Origin: Streptomyces sp. S465
Lineage (GTDB): Bacteria > Actinomycetota > Actinomycetes > Streptomycetales > Streptomycetaceae
Reading direction: 5' to 3'
DNA: 64,000 nucleotides
Assembly: GCF_026898115.1 (NCBI RefSeq)
Contig: NZ_CP114036.1
Coordinates: forward strand, 8,178,001 to 8,242,000
Both the position numbers and the translations under genes were made by a program. Below are positions 44,776 to 53,796 of this stretch, piece by piece (the stretch's first letter is position 1; the number at the start of each line of letters is the position of its first letter). Below the pieces are notes generated by a model. That model was not told the DNA's origin. It saw only the letters and a list, made by a program, of their open reading frames with translations, and ran no database searches.

Positions 44776-46071
44776 ATGCTCGCCGTCCTCGGCTTCGCCA
44801 CCCTGGGCAGCTTCATGCTGCTCGTGATGCGGAAACACCTCTCCGCGTTCACCGCCATCATGCTGACCCCGATCGCAGCCGCCGTGATCGCGGGCAAGGG
44901 CGCCAAGCTCGGCGACATGATCATGAACGGTCTGGACACCGTCGCGCCCACCGCGGCGCTGCTGCTGTTCGCGGTCCTCTACTTCGGCCTGATGATGGAG
45001 TGCAAGCTCTTCGAGCCCGTCTGCCAGGCCATCGTCCGTGCCTCCAAGGGCGATCCGGTCCGCATCTGCGTCGGTACCGCGGTCCTGGCCCTGTGCGTCG
45101 CGCTGGACGGTGACGGCACCACCAGCTACATGATCGTCTGCTCCGCGTTCCTGCCCATCTACCGGCGCCTGGGGATGAACCCCCTCATCCTCGCCACCCT
45201 CTCCGCGATGGCGCTGGGTACGATCTCCGGCACCACCCCCTGGGGCGGAGCCGCCACCCGCGGCATCAGCGTGCTGCACCTGAGCGCCACCGAGTACTTC
45301 GTCCACATGATCGCCCCCATGGCGCTCACCAGCCTGGCCATCATGGCCACCGCCTACTGGCTCGGCCTGCGCGAGCGGCACAAGATCGACGCCGAGAAGC
45401 TCGCCGCCTACCGGCTCGACATCGCCTCGGGAGAAGCGTTCGAGCCGGTGCGGGCGGACTGGCGGATGTGGTGCAACGCCGCCCTCACCGTGCTGCTGAT
45501 GGTGCTGCTCGTCCTGGAGGTCGCCGATCTCCTCGTGCTGTTCATGGTCGCGTTCGTCATCGCCCTGCTCATCAACATCCGCACCATCGGCGACCAGCAG
45601 GAACTCATCAAGCGTCAGGCCGCCAACGCCGTCCCCGTGATGATCCTCGTCCTGGCCGCCGGTGTGTTCACCGGCATCATGACCGACTCCGGCATGATCA
45701 AGGCCATGGCGGATGCCGCCCTGGCCGTCGTCCCCGACTCCATGGGCAACCTCATCCCGGTGTTCACCGCCGTCCTCGCCCTGCCGCTCGGCTTCTTCAT
45801 GTCCAACGACGGCTACTGGTTCGGCGTCGTCCCCGTTCTCGCCGAATCCGCCGCCCACTACGGCATCGACGCCAACGAAATCGCCAGGGCCGGCGCCATC
45901 GGCCAGATCCTCCACATGATGGGCCCCACCAGCGCACCCCTGTGGGTCCTGCTCGGACTGGTCAAGGCCGAACTCGGCGACTTCCAGAAGCACGCCCTGC
46001 GCTGGGGCGTCCCCGTCTCCCTCGCCTACATCGGCTTCGCCGTCCTCACCGGGGCCACCACCGTCACCTGA
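44776..46071 (+). CDS. CitMHS-family citrate/hydroxyacid:H+ symporter
   Basis: The 431-aa protein starts at ATG 44776 with TAGGAGCAACG upstream. It has about twelve membrane segments. Family features are LDGDGTTSYMIVCSAFLPIY (residues about 114-133), GTISGTTPWGGAATRG (about 154-169), and the C-terminal ILHMMGPTSAPLWVLLGL. It imports metal-citrate or related hydroxy-carboxylates with protons. It diverges from the acid-sugar-like operon and shares the CCGGTTAACCGG operator, so it probably imports the substrate of that pathway. Confidence 0.91.
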   Translation: MLAVLGFATLGSFMLLVMRKHLSAFTAIMLTPIAAAVIAGKGAKLGDMIMNGLDTVAPTAALLLFAVLYFGLMMECKLFEPVCQAIVRASKGDPVRICVGTAVLALCVALDGDGTTSYMIVCSAFLPIYRRLGMNPLILATLSAMALGTISGTTPWGGAATRGISVLHLSATEYFVHMIAPMALTSLAIMATAYWLGLRERHKIDAEKLAAYRLDIASGEAFEPVRADWRMWCNAALTVLLMVLLVLEVADLLVLFMVAFVIALLINIRTIGDQQELIKRQAANAVPVMILVLAAGVFTGIMTDSGMIKAMADAALAVVPDSMGNLIPVFTAVLALPLGFFMSNDGYWFGVVPVLAESAAHYGIDANEIARAGAIGQILHMMGPTSAPLWVLLGLVKAELGDFQKHALRWGVPVSLAYIGFAVLTGATTVT

Positions 46072-46160
46072 GCCGGACGGCGAGACGGCCGGTACGGGCG
46101 CGTGGCCGCGTCGACCGCGCCCCCGTACCCCTCCCGGCCCGCGGGAGTACCATCCCCACG

Positions 46161-46799
46161 ATGAGTGCTCCCGCGAACCGCCCCGGTGCCGTGCCCACAC
46201 GGACCTCGGTGAGGCGTGGCCGGCGCCCGTTCGAGGAGGTGCGGCAGGCCGTGTTGCGGGCGGCGGCCCAGACGCTGTTCGAGGCCGGGATCGCCGGCTT
46301 CACCATCGAATGCGTCGCCCGCCGCGCCGGGGTCAGCCGGGTCACCGTCCACAAGCACTGGCCCTCGCGCGGCGCGCTCGCCCTCGACGCCTTCACGGAC
46401 ACCTTCCACAACGACCTCGCCCTCCACGACACCGGCGACGTCCGCCGCGATCTGCACGAGGTCCTCGGGACCTTCGCCCGGCTCCTGGCGAGCAAGCCGG
46501 CCGGTCCCGCCTTCGCGCAACTGCTGGGCGCCGCACAGATCGACGCCGACCTCGCCGAGGCGATCCGGGAACGCTACTTCGCGCCCCGTCGCCACGCCGT
46601 CCTGGGCATCTTGAGCGCCGCGAGGGACCGCGGCGAGATCCCCGCCGACATCGACGTGACGGTCATGGTCGACATGATGTGGGGCGCCTGTTACAACCGT
46701 CTTCTCATGCCCGGACTCACCGGGACGCTCACCGAGGACTTCGCCCGGTCCGTCGTCGACGTGGCCCTCGCGGGAGCCGGCGCCTCACCACGCGCCTAG
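46161..46799 (+). CDS. TetR-family regulator next to the CitMHS transporter
   Basis: The 212-aa protein starts at ATG 46161. HTH residues about 22-68: RQAVLRAAAQTLFEAGIAGF, TIECVARRAGVSRVTVHKHWPSRGALAL. The C-terminal domain is of the TetR_C_16/AcrR type. It lies 89 bp after the transporter on the same strand and is the only regulator near the CCGGTTAACCGG sites. It is therefore the leading, though unproven, candidate to bind them. A GntR or IclR protein encoded elsewhere is an alternative. Confidence 0.92.
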   Translation: MSAPANRPGAVPTRTSVRRGRRPFEEVRQAVLRAAAQTLFEAGIAGFTIECVARRAGVSRVTVHKHWPSRGALALDAFTDTFHNDLALHDTGDVRRDLHEVLGTFARLLASKPAGPAFAQLLGAAQIDADLAEAIRERYFAPRRHAVLGILSAARDRGEIPADIDVTVMVDMMWGACYNRLLMPGLTGTLTEDFARSVVDVALAGAGASPRA

Positions 46800-46945
46800 C
46801 GGCATCACACACCCGCACGGACCGGGCTCCGCTGCTGCCCTGGGGCCGCCCACGTCCGCCGGCCTGGCACCGCAGAAGCCGTTATCTGTTCACGGTGTAC
46901 ATTTACGAGGCGGCCAGGAGCACACGGAATGGAGCGACGGCGGAG

Positions 46946-48211
46946 ATGGCGGAAGCGACGGCAGAGGCTGTGAACCCTGGCGCGACAAGGAGCCGACGGC
47001 GTCATGCCTACGGCTTCGCCCTCTCGGCCGTGACCTTGGTGACGCTGACCGCGACGGTCGCCGCGCCCTCGCCGGTCTACCCGCTCTACCAGGCCGAATG
47101 GTCACTGGGGCCGGGCGTGCTGAGCCTGATGTTCGCGATATACGTGGTGGGCCTGCTGATCGTCCTCATCACGGCCGGTTCGCTGTCGGACCACACCGGT
47201 CGCCGGCCGGTGATACTCGCTGCCGCGCTGCTCGCGCTGATAGCCCTCGTGATCCTCGTCCTCGCCGGAGGCGTCGGCGCGGTGCTGGTGGCGCGGACCC
47301 TCCAAGGGGCGGCGATGGCGCTCGGGATCGGTGCCCTCGGCGCCGCCCTGCTGGACTTCGCCCCGCCCCATGGCGGCCGGCTCGCCGCCACGCTGAACGG
47401 CGCGCTGCCGCCGGTCGGCCTGGCGGTGGGGTCACTGCTGGGCGGTGTGTTCGTCCAGTTCGAGCCGGACCCCACCCGGCTCGTCTTCGTGGTGCTGTCG
47501 GTCGCGGTCATCGTGCTCGGCGTGCTGGCCTTCTTCCTCCCGGAGCGCCACCCCCGCCGCCCCGGTGCGCTGGCCTCCCTGCGGCCCACCCTCAGTCTCC
47601 CGGCCCCGGTGCGTCCGGTGTTCTTCGCCGTGCTCGGCTGCATGCTCGCCTCCTGGGCACTCGCCGGCCTCTATCTCGGCATGGGCGCCACCCTCGTACG
47701 GGGCATCTTCGACGCCCCACAGGCGGTCGTCGGCGGCCTGGCGATCGCCTGCGTCACCGGGGTCGGCGCCCTCACCGGCATGGCCGGGCAGCGCCTGGAC
47801 GCCCGGCACGTCATGATCGCGGGTGCCATCGCACTCGTCATCGGCCCCCTGCTCATCCTCGCCGCCGTTCAGACCGGGCAGCTCTGGCTCATGTTCCTCG
47901 GCAACATCGTCGGCGGGATCGGTTTCGGCGGCGGTTTCCAAGGCGGGCTGCGGCTCATCCTCGCCGAAGCGCCGGAAGCCGACCGGGCCGGCCTGCTGTC
48001 GACCGTCTATCTGATCAGTTATTTCGCCTTCGGCGCGCCCTGCCTTCTCGCCGGGCTGCTCACCCCCACGCTCGGACTGCGCACCGTCGTCATCGGCTAC
48101 AGCGTCTTCGTCTCGCTCCTCTCCGCCGTAGCCCTCACGCTGCAACTCGCTCGTCGTGGTACCCGCACCGTCGAGATCGAAGCCGTGCGGGACGAGTTCG
48201 CCCGATCGTGA
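46946..48211 (+). CDS. MFS transporter (12 TM)
   Basis: The protein is 421 aa from ATG 46946. A ribosome site is poor, and an in-frame GTG about 55 bp upstream is possible. Motif A reads GSLSDHTGRRPVILAAALL (residues about 78-96), with about twelve membrane segments and a central loop after FFLPERHPRR. It resembles the drug/sugar DHA1 exporters. It is the last gene before the AT-richer gap preceding the biosynthetic cluster. The substrate is unknown. Confidence 0.88.
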   Translation: MAEATAEAVNPGATRSRRRHAYGFALSAVTLVTLTATVAAPSPVYPLYQAEWSLGPGVLSLMFAIYVVGLLIVLITAGSLSDHTGRRPVILAAALLALIALVILVLAGGVGAVLVARTLQGAAMALGIGALGAALLDFAPPHGGRLAATLNGALPPVGLAVGSLLGGVFVQFEPDPTRLVFVVLSVAVIVLGVLAFFLPERHPRRPGALASLRPTLSLPAPVRPVFFAVLGCMLASWALAGLYLGMGATLVRGIFDAPQAVVGGLAIACVTGVGALTGMAGQRLDARHVMIAGAIALVIGPLLILAAVQTGQLWLMFLGNIVGGIGFGGGFQGGLRLILAEAPEADRAGLLSTVYLISYFAFGAPCLLAGLLTPTLGLRTVVIGYSVFVSLLSAVALTLQLARRGTRTVEIEAVRDEFARS

Positions 48212-48646
48212 AATCCTCTCGAAGACTCCTGAGAATTCCGCCGGTTCCGGCCCCGGAAGCGGGTATCGCCGACGCGCGTAAAACAAGTGGTAGTTGAGCA
48301 CTCCGCCATGCCAAGTGCGGGTAAAATATCCTGGCGTACAGATTGTTTTTGGCCAACAATCCATCTATCAAGAGCCTCGCCTATCCCTTCGGCTTTAGTG
48401 ATTTCTCTAAAACGTTCGACTTAAGATCGGCGTAGCGTCTGATGCCGAAGTCCGTGGAGGGCTGCAAGTGATATCGACAGATTCCGCGTACGCGCAGGTT
48501 CAGCCCGGGAAACCCGCCTGATCGGCCCGTGTGGGCTCTGCTGTAGCACTGCCGACCCCTGGGTCACGCAAGCCCGCTTACCGACGCCCCGACTCTCGTC
48601 CGCGGCGAGCGATGTTGTCTTGATGGCGCTCCGATAGGGGATTCAG
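48212..48646. other. AT-richer promoter region before the SARP gene
   Basis: This 435-bp non-coding gap is clearly less GC-rich than its surroundings, mainly 48285-48480. It contains GATTGTT-N7-AACAATC (48341-48361), a perfect 7-bp inverted repeat around TTGGCCAA, and a -10-like TAAGAT (48422-48427). A 37-codon frame at 48309 lacks GC-biased third positions. It marks the left edge of the biosynthetic cluster and probably holds the regulated SARP promoter. Confidence 0.6.
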
Positions 48647-51289
48647 GTGATGCTCGAAAGGCGGCAGGACCGGCGACTCCGTGCGATGCCGAAACCCAGG
48701 ACCGATGTCCGATTCAACGTTCTCGGCCCGCTCCAGGTGGTCAGGGACGGTGCCATACTGCCGATGGGCGGCCCCAAGAAGCGCGCGGTTCTGGGCTACC
48801 TGCTGGTGCATGCGAACGACGTGGTCGCCACCAGTCAGATGATCAAAGTGATCTGGCCCCAGGGAGCTCCCTCGACCGCGCGCAAGATGCTCCAGAACAC
48901 AGTGTCGTGGTTCCGGAGCGTGCTCGCCGAACACGACCTCGCCCCGTCCTGCGCGTTGTTGACCCACTCACCGGGTTACCTTCTGCGGGTCGACGAGAGC
49001 ATGGTCGACCTGCTCCGTTTCGAACGACTGACCAGGGCCGGCCGCCAGGCGCTGGCCGACGGCCGGCGCGCCGAGGCCACCCGGACCCTGCGCGAGGCGC
49101 TCGACCTGTGGCGGGGCCCGGTGCTGGAGGACCTGACCGACACCGGCATCACCTGGCCCCGGCTGGCCGCCCTCCAGGAGGAGCGGCTGACCACCCTGGA
49201 GGACTACCTGGAGGCGGAGATCGCCGCCGGCCGCCACCACCAGCACGTGGCGGAACTCGACCAGCTGGTCACCGCCGAGCCGCACCGGGAGCGCGCCTGC
49301 CGGCTGTTGATGATCGCGCTGTACCGCTGCGGCAGACAGGTCGACGCGCTGCGCGCCTACCACCGGACCCGCAAGGTGCTGATGGACGACCTCGCCCTGG
49401 AACCCACCCGGGAGCTGCGCGAGCTGGAGTCCCGCATCCTCGCCCAGGACGTGTCCCTGCGCCCGGCCGCCGAACCCGAGCTGCGGCTGACCCTCCCCGG
49501 CGCCGCGCACGCCCGCCCGGCACCGGCCGTCGAGACCGTCCCCGACCGGGAGCCGACCGCCCACCGGGCCGGGGCCGAAGAGGCCGCGCCGTCCCCCAGA
49601 CCGGCCGCCTCGACCGGGGAGCGCAAGCTCGTCTCCATCCTCACCACGTCGTTCGACCTCGGCCCCGAAGTGGACCCGGAGGACGTGGACGACCTGCTCG
49701 CCGACCTGGCCGCCGCGGTCCGCACCGAGGTGGAGAACGCCGGGGGCACCGTCGTGTGCTGCACCGGCTCCGCGGTCCAGGCGGTGTTCGGCGTCCCGCG
49801 CACCGGTGAACACGACATGCTGGCCGCGGTCCGCACCGGGCTGGCGGTACGCGACCGCTTCGCCGCCCGGGAGGACGCCGGCCCCCGGCCGGCCACCGTC
49901 CGCCTGTCGGTCAACACCGAAGAGGTCCTGATCAAGACGCACGGCGCGGCGCCGGAGGTGGTGAGCCCGGCGATCGACATCTGCCTGCGCCGGGTCTGGT
50001 CGCTGCCGCCGGACTCGGTGTGGATCTGCGAGGCGACCCGGCGCAGTGGGGGCGCCGACCTCATCCACGACCTCGCCCCGTACTCCTCGCCGGCCGGCCC
50101 GCCGTTGTGGCACGCGACCGGGCTGCGCGGCGACCCCCCGTGTCCGGTCGACATCCCGCGGCCGCCGCTGGTCGACCGGGACCACGATCTGATGATCCTC
50201 CAGGAGCACTTCGACCAGGTGGTGCGGCGTGGGCGCGGGCGGATCCTGACCCTGGTCGGCGAGGCGGGCATGGGCAAGAGCCGTCTGGTGCTGGAGCTCG
50301 CCCGGCTGATCCGGCGCGGCCCCGACCGGGCCCGGGTGCTGCGGACCGGCACGGTGCACGGCCTGCGGACCGCCACCGCCGACCCGCTCGCCGGACTGGT
50401 CGCCTCCTGGGCCGGACTGGCCCACGGCTGCACGCCCGAGGAGGCCGAGGCCAAGGTGACCGCCGCGGTGAGCGGACTGCTCGGCGAGGAACCGGCGGCC
50501 CGGTCACTGACCCGCGACCTGCTTCCGCTGTTCGCCCCGGGCGGCCGGGCGCGCGGCGGGCCGGACACCGGCGTGCTGCACGCCGCCGTCGTCGACCTGC
50601 TCGTCCGGATCGCCGGGGAACTCCCAGTGGTGCTGGTGGTGGAGGACCTGCACGCGGCCGACGACGACCTGTCGCGGTTCCTCGGCCTGCTCGCCGGGCG
50701 GGTCGCCGCCATCCCGCTGCTGTTGATCTCCACGGCCCGGCCGCAGCTCGCCCGCCGTCTGTGCTCCCAGGCATCCACCACCATCACGCTGGACCGGCTG
50801 ACCGACGACGCGGTCCGGGAGCTGTGGGGGTCGGTGCTGCGGCGCGAGGACGGGGGGGACGGCGCCGGGCTGACCCCGGAGCTGTTCGACCGGATCGGCG
50901 GCAACCCCATGTTCGCCATCGAGTTCGCCCGGCAGCGGCTGCACGAGCCGGACGGTGCTCCGGAGGGCCGGCTGCCGGCCCGGATCTACCGGGTGGTCGC
51001 CGCGACCCTCGACCGCCTGGCGCCGGATGAGAAGGAGATCCTGAAGGAGGCCACGCTGGTGTCCGGGCCCATCGTGCCGGACACCGTGGCCGCGCTGGGC
51101 TGCCACACCGTGGAGGTGGTACGGGGCTGCCTGGACGACCTGACCCGGCGGGACCTGCTGGTGCGCGACCGCGACGGCACGGGCTACGCCTTCGCGCACC
51201 CGGTGATCCGGGACGTGGCGCACGCCCAGTTACCGAAGGCCACCCGGTCCTGCGCCGACCGCCGGGCCGAGGCGCTGCGGGTCGGCTGA
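48647..51289 (+). CDS. PimR-type SARP pathway activator with cyclase-like and ATPase domains
   Basis: The protein is 880 aa from GTG 48647, with GGGG six bases upstream; ATG follows directly. Domains in order: OmpR-type winged HTH (about 22-105, FNVLGPLQVVRDG), bacterial transcriptional activation domain (about 110-260), Pro/Ala linker (about 280-325), class III cyclase-like domain (about 330-480, ERKLVSILTTSFDL) lacking obvious catalytic acids, and AAA/LAL-like ATPase with Walker A GEAGMGKS (about 538-545) and Walker B VLVVEDLHAADDD (about 660). No LuxR HTH follows. This layout matches PimR-like SARPs. Codon 862 is TTA (51230-51232), implying bldA dependence. Confidence 0.92.
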   Translation: MMLERRQDRRLRAMPKPRTDVRFNVLGPLQVVRDGAILPMGGPKKRAVLGYLLVHANDVVATSQMIKVIWPQGAPSTARKMLQNTVSWFRSVLAEHDLAPSCALLTHSPGYLLRVDESMVDLLRFERLTRAGRQALADGRRAEATRTLREALDLWRGPVLEDLTDTGITWPRLAALQEERLTTLEDYLEAEIAAGRHHQHVAELDQLVTAEPHRERACRLLMIALYRCGRQVDALRAYHRTRKVLMDDLALEPTRELRELESRILAQDVSLRPAAEPELRLTLPGAAHARPAPAVETVPDREPTAHRAGAEEAAPSPRPAASTGERKLVSILTTSFDLGPEVDPEDVDDLLADLAAAVRTEVENAGGTVVCCTGSAVQAVFGVPRTGEHDMLAAVRTGLAVRDRFAAREDAGPRPATVRLSVNTEEVLIKTHGAAPEVVSPAIDICLRRVWSLPPDSVWICEATRRSGGADLIHDLAPYSSPAGPPLWHATGLRGDPPCPVDIPRPPLVDRDHDLMILQEHFDQVVRRGRGRILTLVGEAGMGKSRLVLELARLIRRGPDRARVLRTGTVHGLRTATADPLAGLVASWAGLAHGCTPEEAEAKVTAAVSGLLGEEPAARSLTRDLLPLFAPGGRARGGPDTGVLHAAVVDLLVRIAGELPVVLVVEDLHAADDDLSRFLGLLAGRVAAIPLLLISTARPQLARRLCSQASTTITLDRLTDDAVRELWGSVLRREDGGDGAGLTPELFDRIGGNPMFAIEFARQRLHEPDGAPEGRLPARIYRVVAATLDRLAPDEKEILKEATLVSGPIVPDTVAALGCHTVEVVRGCLDDLTRRDLLVRDRDGTGYAFAHPVIRDVAHAQLPKATRSCADRRAEALRVG

Positions 51290-51302
51290 CGGCGGCGCTG
51301 CC

Positions 51303-51808
51303 GGGGCTGTCCCCGGCCACTGGCGGTCGTCCGGGGCTGTCTCCGGCCACCGGGGGTCGGCGCCGTACCGGTGGGCCCACCGTCGGGTGGGCCCGGCGAC
51401 TGCCGGCCGGCCCCGGGGCTGTCCCCGGTCACTGGCGGTCGTCCGGGGCTGTCCCCGGCCACCGCCGGCCGGTCCCGGGGCTGTCCCCGGTCACTGGCGG
51501 TCGTCCGGGGCTGTCTCCGGCCACCGGGGGTCGGAGCCGTACCGGTGGGCCCACCGCCGGGTGGGCCCGGCGACTGCCGGCCGGTCCCGGGGCTGTCCCC
51601 GGTCACTGGCGGTCGTCCCCGGGGCTGTCCCCGGCCACCGCCGGCCGGCCCCGAGGCCGTCTCCGGCCACCGGGGGTCGGCGCCGTACCGGTGGGCCCAC
51701 CGTCGGGTGGGCCCGGCGACCGCCGGCCGGCCCCGAGGCCGTCTCCGGCCACCGGGGGTCGGCGCCGTACCGGTGGGTCCACCGCCGGGTGGGCCCGGCC
51801 GGACGCGG
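51303..51808. repeat. Modular composite tandem-repeat array between SARP and SnoaL genes
   Basis: The array is made of three modules, each opening with GGGGCTGTCYCCGG. A is 30 bp, ending CACTGGCGGTCGTCC (51303, 51415, 51477, 51589). B is about 80 bp with the palindrome CGGTGGGCCCACCG (51333, 51507, 51653, 51735). C is about 32 bp with CACCGCCGGCCGG (51445, 51621). Order is AB-AC-AB-AC-B-B. Transcripts of either strand would fold strongly. It fills the space between convergent genes and may terminate both. Frames cross it, but no credible protein results. Confidence 0.88.
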
Positions 51809-51817
51809 CGGCCTCGT

Positions 51818-52219
51818 CTAGTCGACGAGCACCTTGACCGGGTCGCAGGACGCCCAGCACTCGGTGATCAGACCGTTCTCCACCTTGAGGATCTCGGTCA
51901 GCACCCGGGTGAACGTGGCACCCTCCGGCCCGAGTTCGCCCGCGCCCGGACCCAGCTTGCCGATCACGCTCCAGTGCGTGGTGATGTACTCGTCCGTGAT
52001 GATCGGGCCGACCAGGGTGGTGAATTTCGCCTCTTGGAAGATCGCGTTCACCGCCACCACCCACCTGCGGACCGACTGCGCGTCGTTGATCGCGCTGAGG
52101 TCGCGGTCGGACTCCAGGCACAGCTTGAACCCGGGCGCGATGATCTCGTCGGTCAGATCCAGCTGGTTGTACCAGAGGTTGGTCCACTTCTCCCACAGGG
52201 ACAGGTGCGTGGCGGTCAT
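51818..52219 (-). CDS. SnoaL-like/NTF2-fold protein
   Basis: The 133-aa protein starts at ATG 52219 with GGGAGGACCC upstream, overlapping the hydroxylase gene by 4 bp. It shows the SnoaL/NTF2 alpha+beta-barrel pattern: LWEKWTNLWYNQLDLTDEIIAPGFKLCLES (helix and first strand), then VRRWVVAVNAIFQEAKFTTL, and a C-terminal ITECWASCDP. Such proteins act as polyketide cyclases, hydroxylases or isomerases in aromatic pathways. It is the last gene of the leftward cluster block, probably tailoring. Confidence 0.85.
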   Translation of the reverse strand: MTATHLSLWEKWTNLWYNQLDLTDEIIAPGFKLCLESDRDLSAINDAQSVRRWVVAVNAIFQEAKFTTLVGPIITDEYITTHWSVIGKLGPGAGELGPEGATFTRVLTEILKVENGLITECWASCDPVKVLVD

Positions 52220-53796
52220 ACGGGTCCTCCCGAGAGTGATCGTTGCGGCGTCGCGGACAGCAGCCCGCGACGCAGGTCGCCCACCAGCTCCGCCACCGAC
52301 CCACGGTCCGCGGCGGATCCGAAGACGTAGAAGTCCGGCCGCACCATCAGCGCGACCGCCGAGGACTCGGCCAGGAACGGCAGGTACACCCCGTCGTCGT
52401 CGGCCACCTCGCCCTCGCCCACCGGTGCCCCGGCCGGCACCACCCGCACCAGGCGGGTCCCGATGCCGGCCAGGAACTCCCGGTCGGCCTCGTCCAGCAG
52501 CGCCGCCGGGTCCTGCCCGGTCAGGAACACGAAACCGCGTCCGGCCACGTCGTCGAAGCGTCCGGTGCCGGCGGTGCCGGTCACCCGGCCCTGCGGCATG
52601 TACGCGCCCGCGCCGGGGCCCGCCCCGGACAGCAGCCCCTCGGTCAGCGGCACCCCGCTGAGCTGCGGCGGCTCCTCGGCCTCCGGGTCGGCCGCCCGCG
52701 CCAGCAGCATGCTGTCGCGCACCGCGGCCGCGGCCGGGTCCAGCTCGCACACCATCTTGCCCAGCTCGACCGCGTAGCCGATGAAGTGCCGTAGGTGGCC
52801 GGTGCGTTCGACCGCGTAGCTGTCCAGCAGCGCTGGGCCGGCGCGGCCGCGCAGCACCAGGTCCAGCTTCCAGGTCAGGTTGGCCGCGTCCCGGACGCCG
52901 GCGCACATGCCCTGGCCGGCGAACGGGGGCATCAGATGCGCGGCGTCCCCGGCCAGCAGGATCCGGCCGCGCCGCCACTGGTCCACCCACTGCGCGCGGA
53001 AGGTGTACACCGAGTGCCGGTGCATGGTGGCGTTCTCCGGGGTGATGCCGTGCGGTTCCAGCAGCCGCCAGGCGGTCTCCGGCCGGTTCAGCTCCTCGAC
53101 GCTCTCGCCCGGCAGTCGCATGAATTCCCAGCGACGGTGTTCCAGACCGCCGGAGACCACCGTGGTCGGCCGGGCCGGGTCGCAGATCTGGAGGTTGTTC
53201 GGCCGGAACTCGCGTGGCTCGTCCAGCACCAGGTCGCAGAGCAGCCAGTCGTAGAAGAACCCCAGGTCGGTCACGGTGGACCGGATGGCATGGCGCACCA
53301 CGCTGTGCGCGCCGTCGCAGCCCACCACCCAGGAGGCGGTGAACCGGCGCCGGCCCGCGCCGACCTCCACGTGATCGTCCCGCTCGACGCAGCCGGTCAC
53401 CTCCACGCCGCGCAGCAGCCGCAGGTTCGGCAGCCGCTCGGCCCGCTCCTGCAACACCCGCTCCAGCGCCGGCTGGTGGAAGACCACCGACCTCGGCCAG
53501 CCGGCCGACCCGGGCGGGTCGCCGGCCAGCTCCAGGCGCATCAGCACCTGGCCGTCGGCGGTGTGGAACTCGTAGTCGACCGCCGGGTCCCCGACCTCGT
53601 GCAGCCGGTTCCCGATCCCGGCGGCCGCCAGATACCGCGCGGTCTCCCCGTCGAAGTGCACCGCCCGCGGGAACGGGTACGGCCGCTCGTAGCGCTCCAG
53701 CACGGTCACCCGCCAGCCCTGCTGGGCCAGCAGTATCGCGGTCAGCCGGCCGACCGGCCCCCAGCCGACCACCAGCACGTCGCAGTCGGTGGTCAC
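52216..53796 (-). CDS. MhpA/PheA-like FAD-dependent aromatic hydroxylase
   Basis: The 526-aa protein starts at GTG 53796, in a 4-bp overlap with the NmrA gene. FAD motif VLVVGWGPVGRLTAILLAQQ (residues about 7-26; the usual Gly-Ala/Gly-Gly-Gly-Pro has Trp in second place), DG motif VVGCDGAHSVVRHAIR (about 160), GD motif ILLAGDAAHLMPPFAGQGM (about 283). The C-terminal thioredoxin-like domain of about 130 residues is present. It probably hydroxylates an aromatic ring or performs a Baeyer-Villiger step during polyketide tailoring. Confidence 0.9.
   Translation of the reverse strand: MTTDCDVLVVGWGPVGRLTAILLAQQGWRVTVLERYERPYPFPRAVHFDGETARYLAAAGIGNRLHEVGDPAVDYEFHTADGQVLMRLELAGDPPGSAGWPRSVVFHQPALERVLQERAERLPNLRLLRGVEVTGCVERDDHVEVGAGRRRFTASWVVGCDGAHSVVRHAIRSTVTDLGFFYDWLLCDLVLDEPREFRPNNLQICDPARPTTVVSGGLEHRRWEFMRLPGESVEELNRPETAWRLLEPHGITPENATMHRHSVYTFRAQWVDQWRRGRILLAGDAAHLMPPFAGQGMCAGVRDAANLTWKLDLVLRGRAGPALLDSYAVERTGHLRHFIGYAVELGKMVCELDPAAAAVRDSMLLARAADPEAEEPPQLSGVPLTEGLLSGAGPGAGAYMPQGRVTGTAGTGRFDDVAGRGFVFLTGQDPAALLDEADREFLAGIGTRLVRVVPAGAPVGEGEVADDDGVYLPFLAESSAVALMVRPDFYVFGSAADRGSVAELVGDLRRGLLSATPQRSLSGGPV

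Noticed and set aside
48309..48422. 37-codon frame in the AT-rich gap
   Set aside because: It has no ribosome site and no GC bias in third codon positions, so it looks like chance.
51371..52330. Long frames across the repeat array on both strands (Gly/Pro/Arg-rich repetitive proteins)
   Set aside because: They follow from the repeat lacking stop codons. They have no start with a ribosome site and run antisense into the SnoaL and hydroxylase genes.
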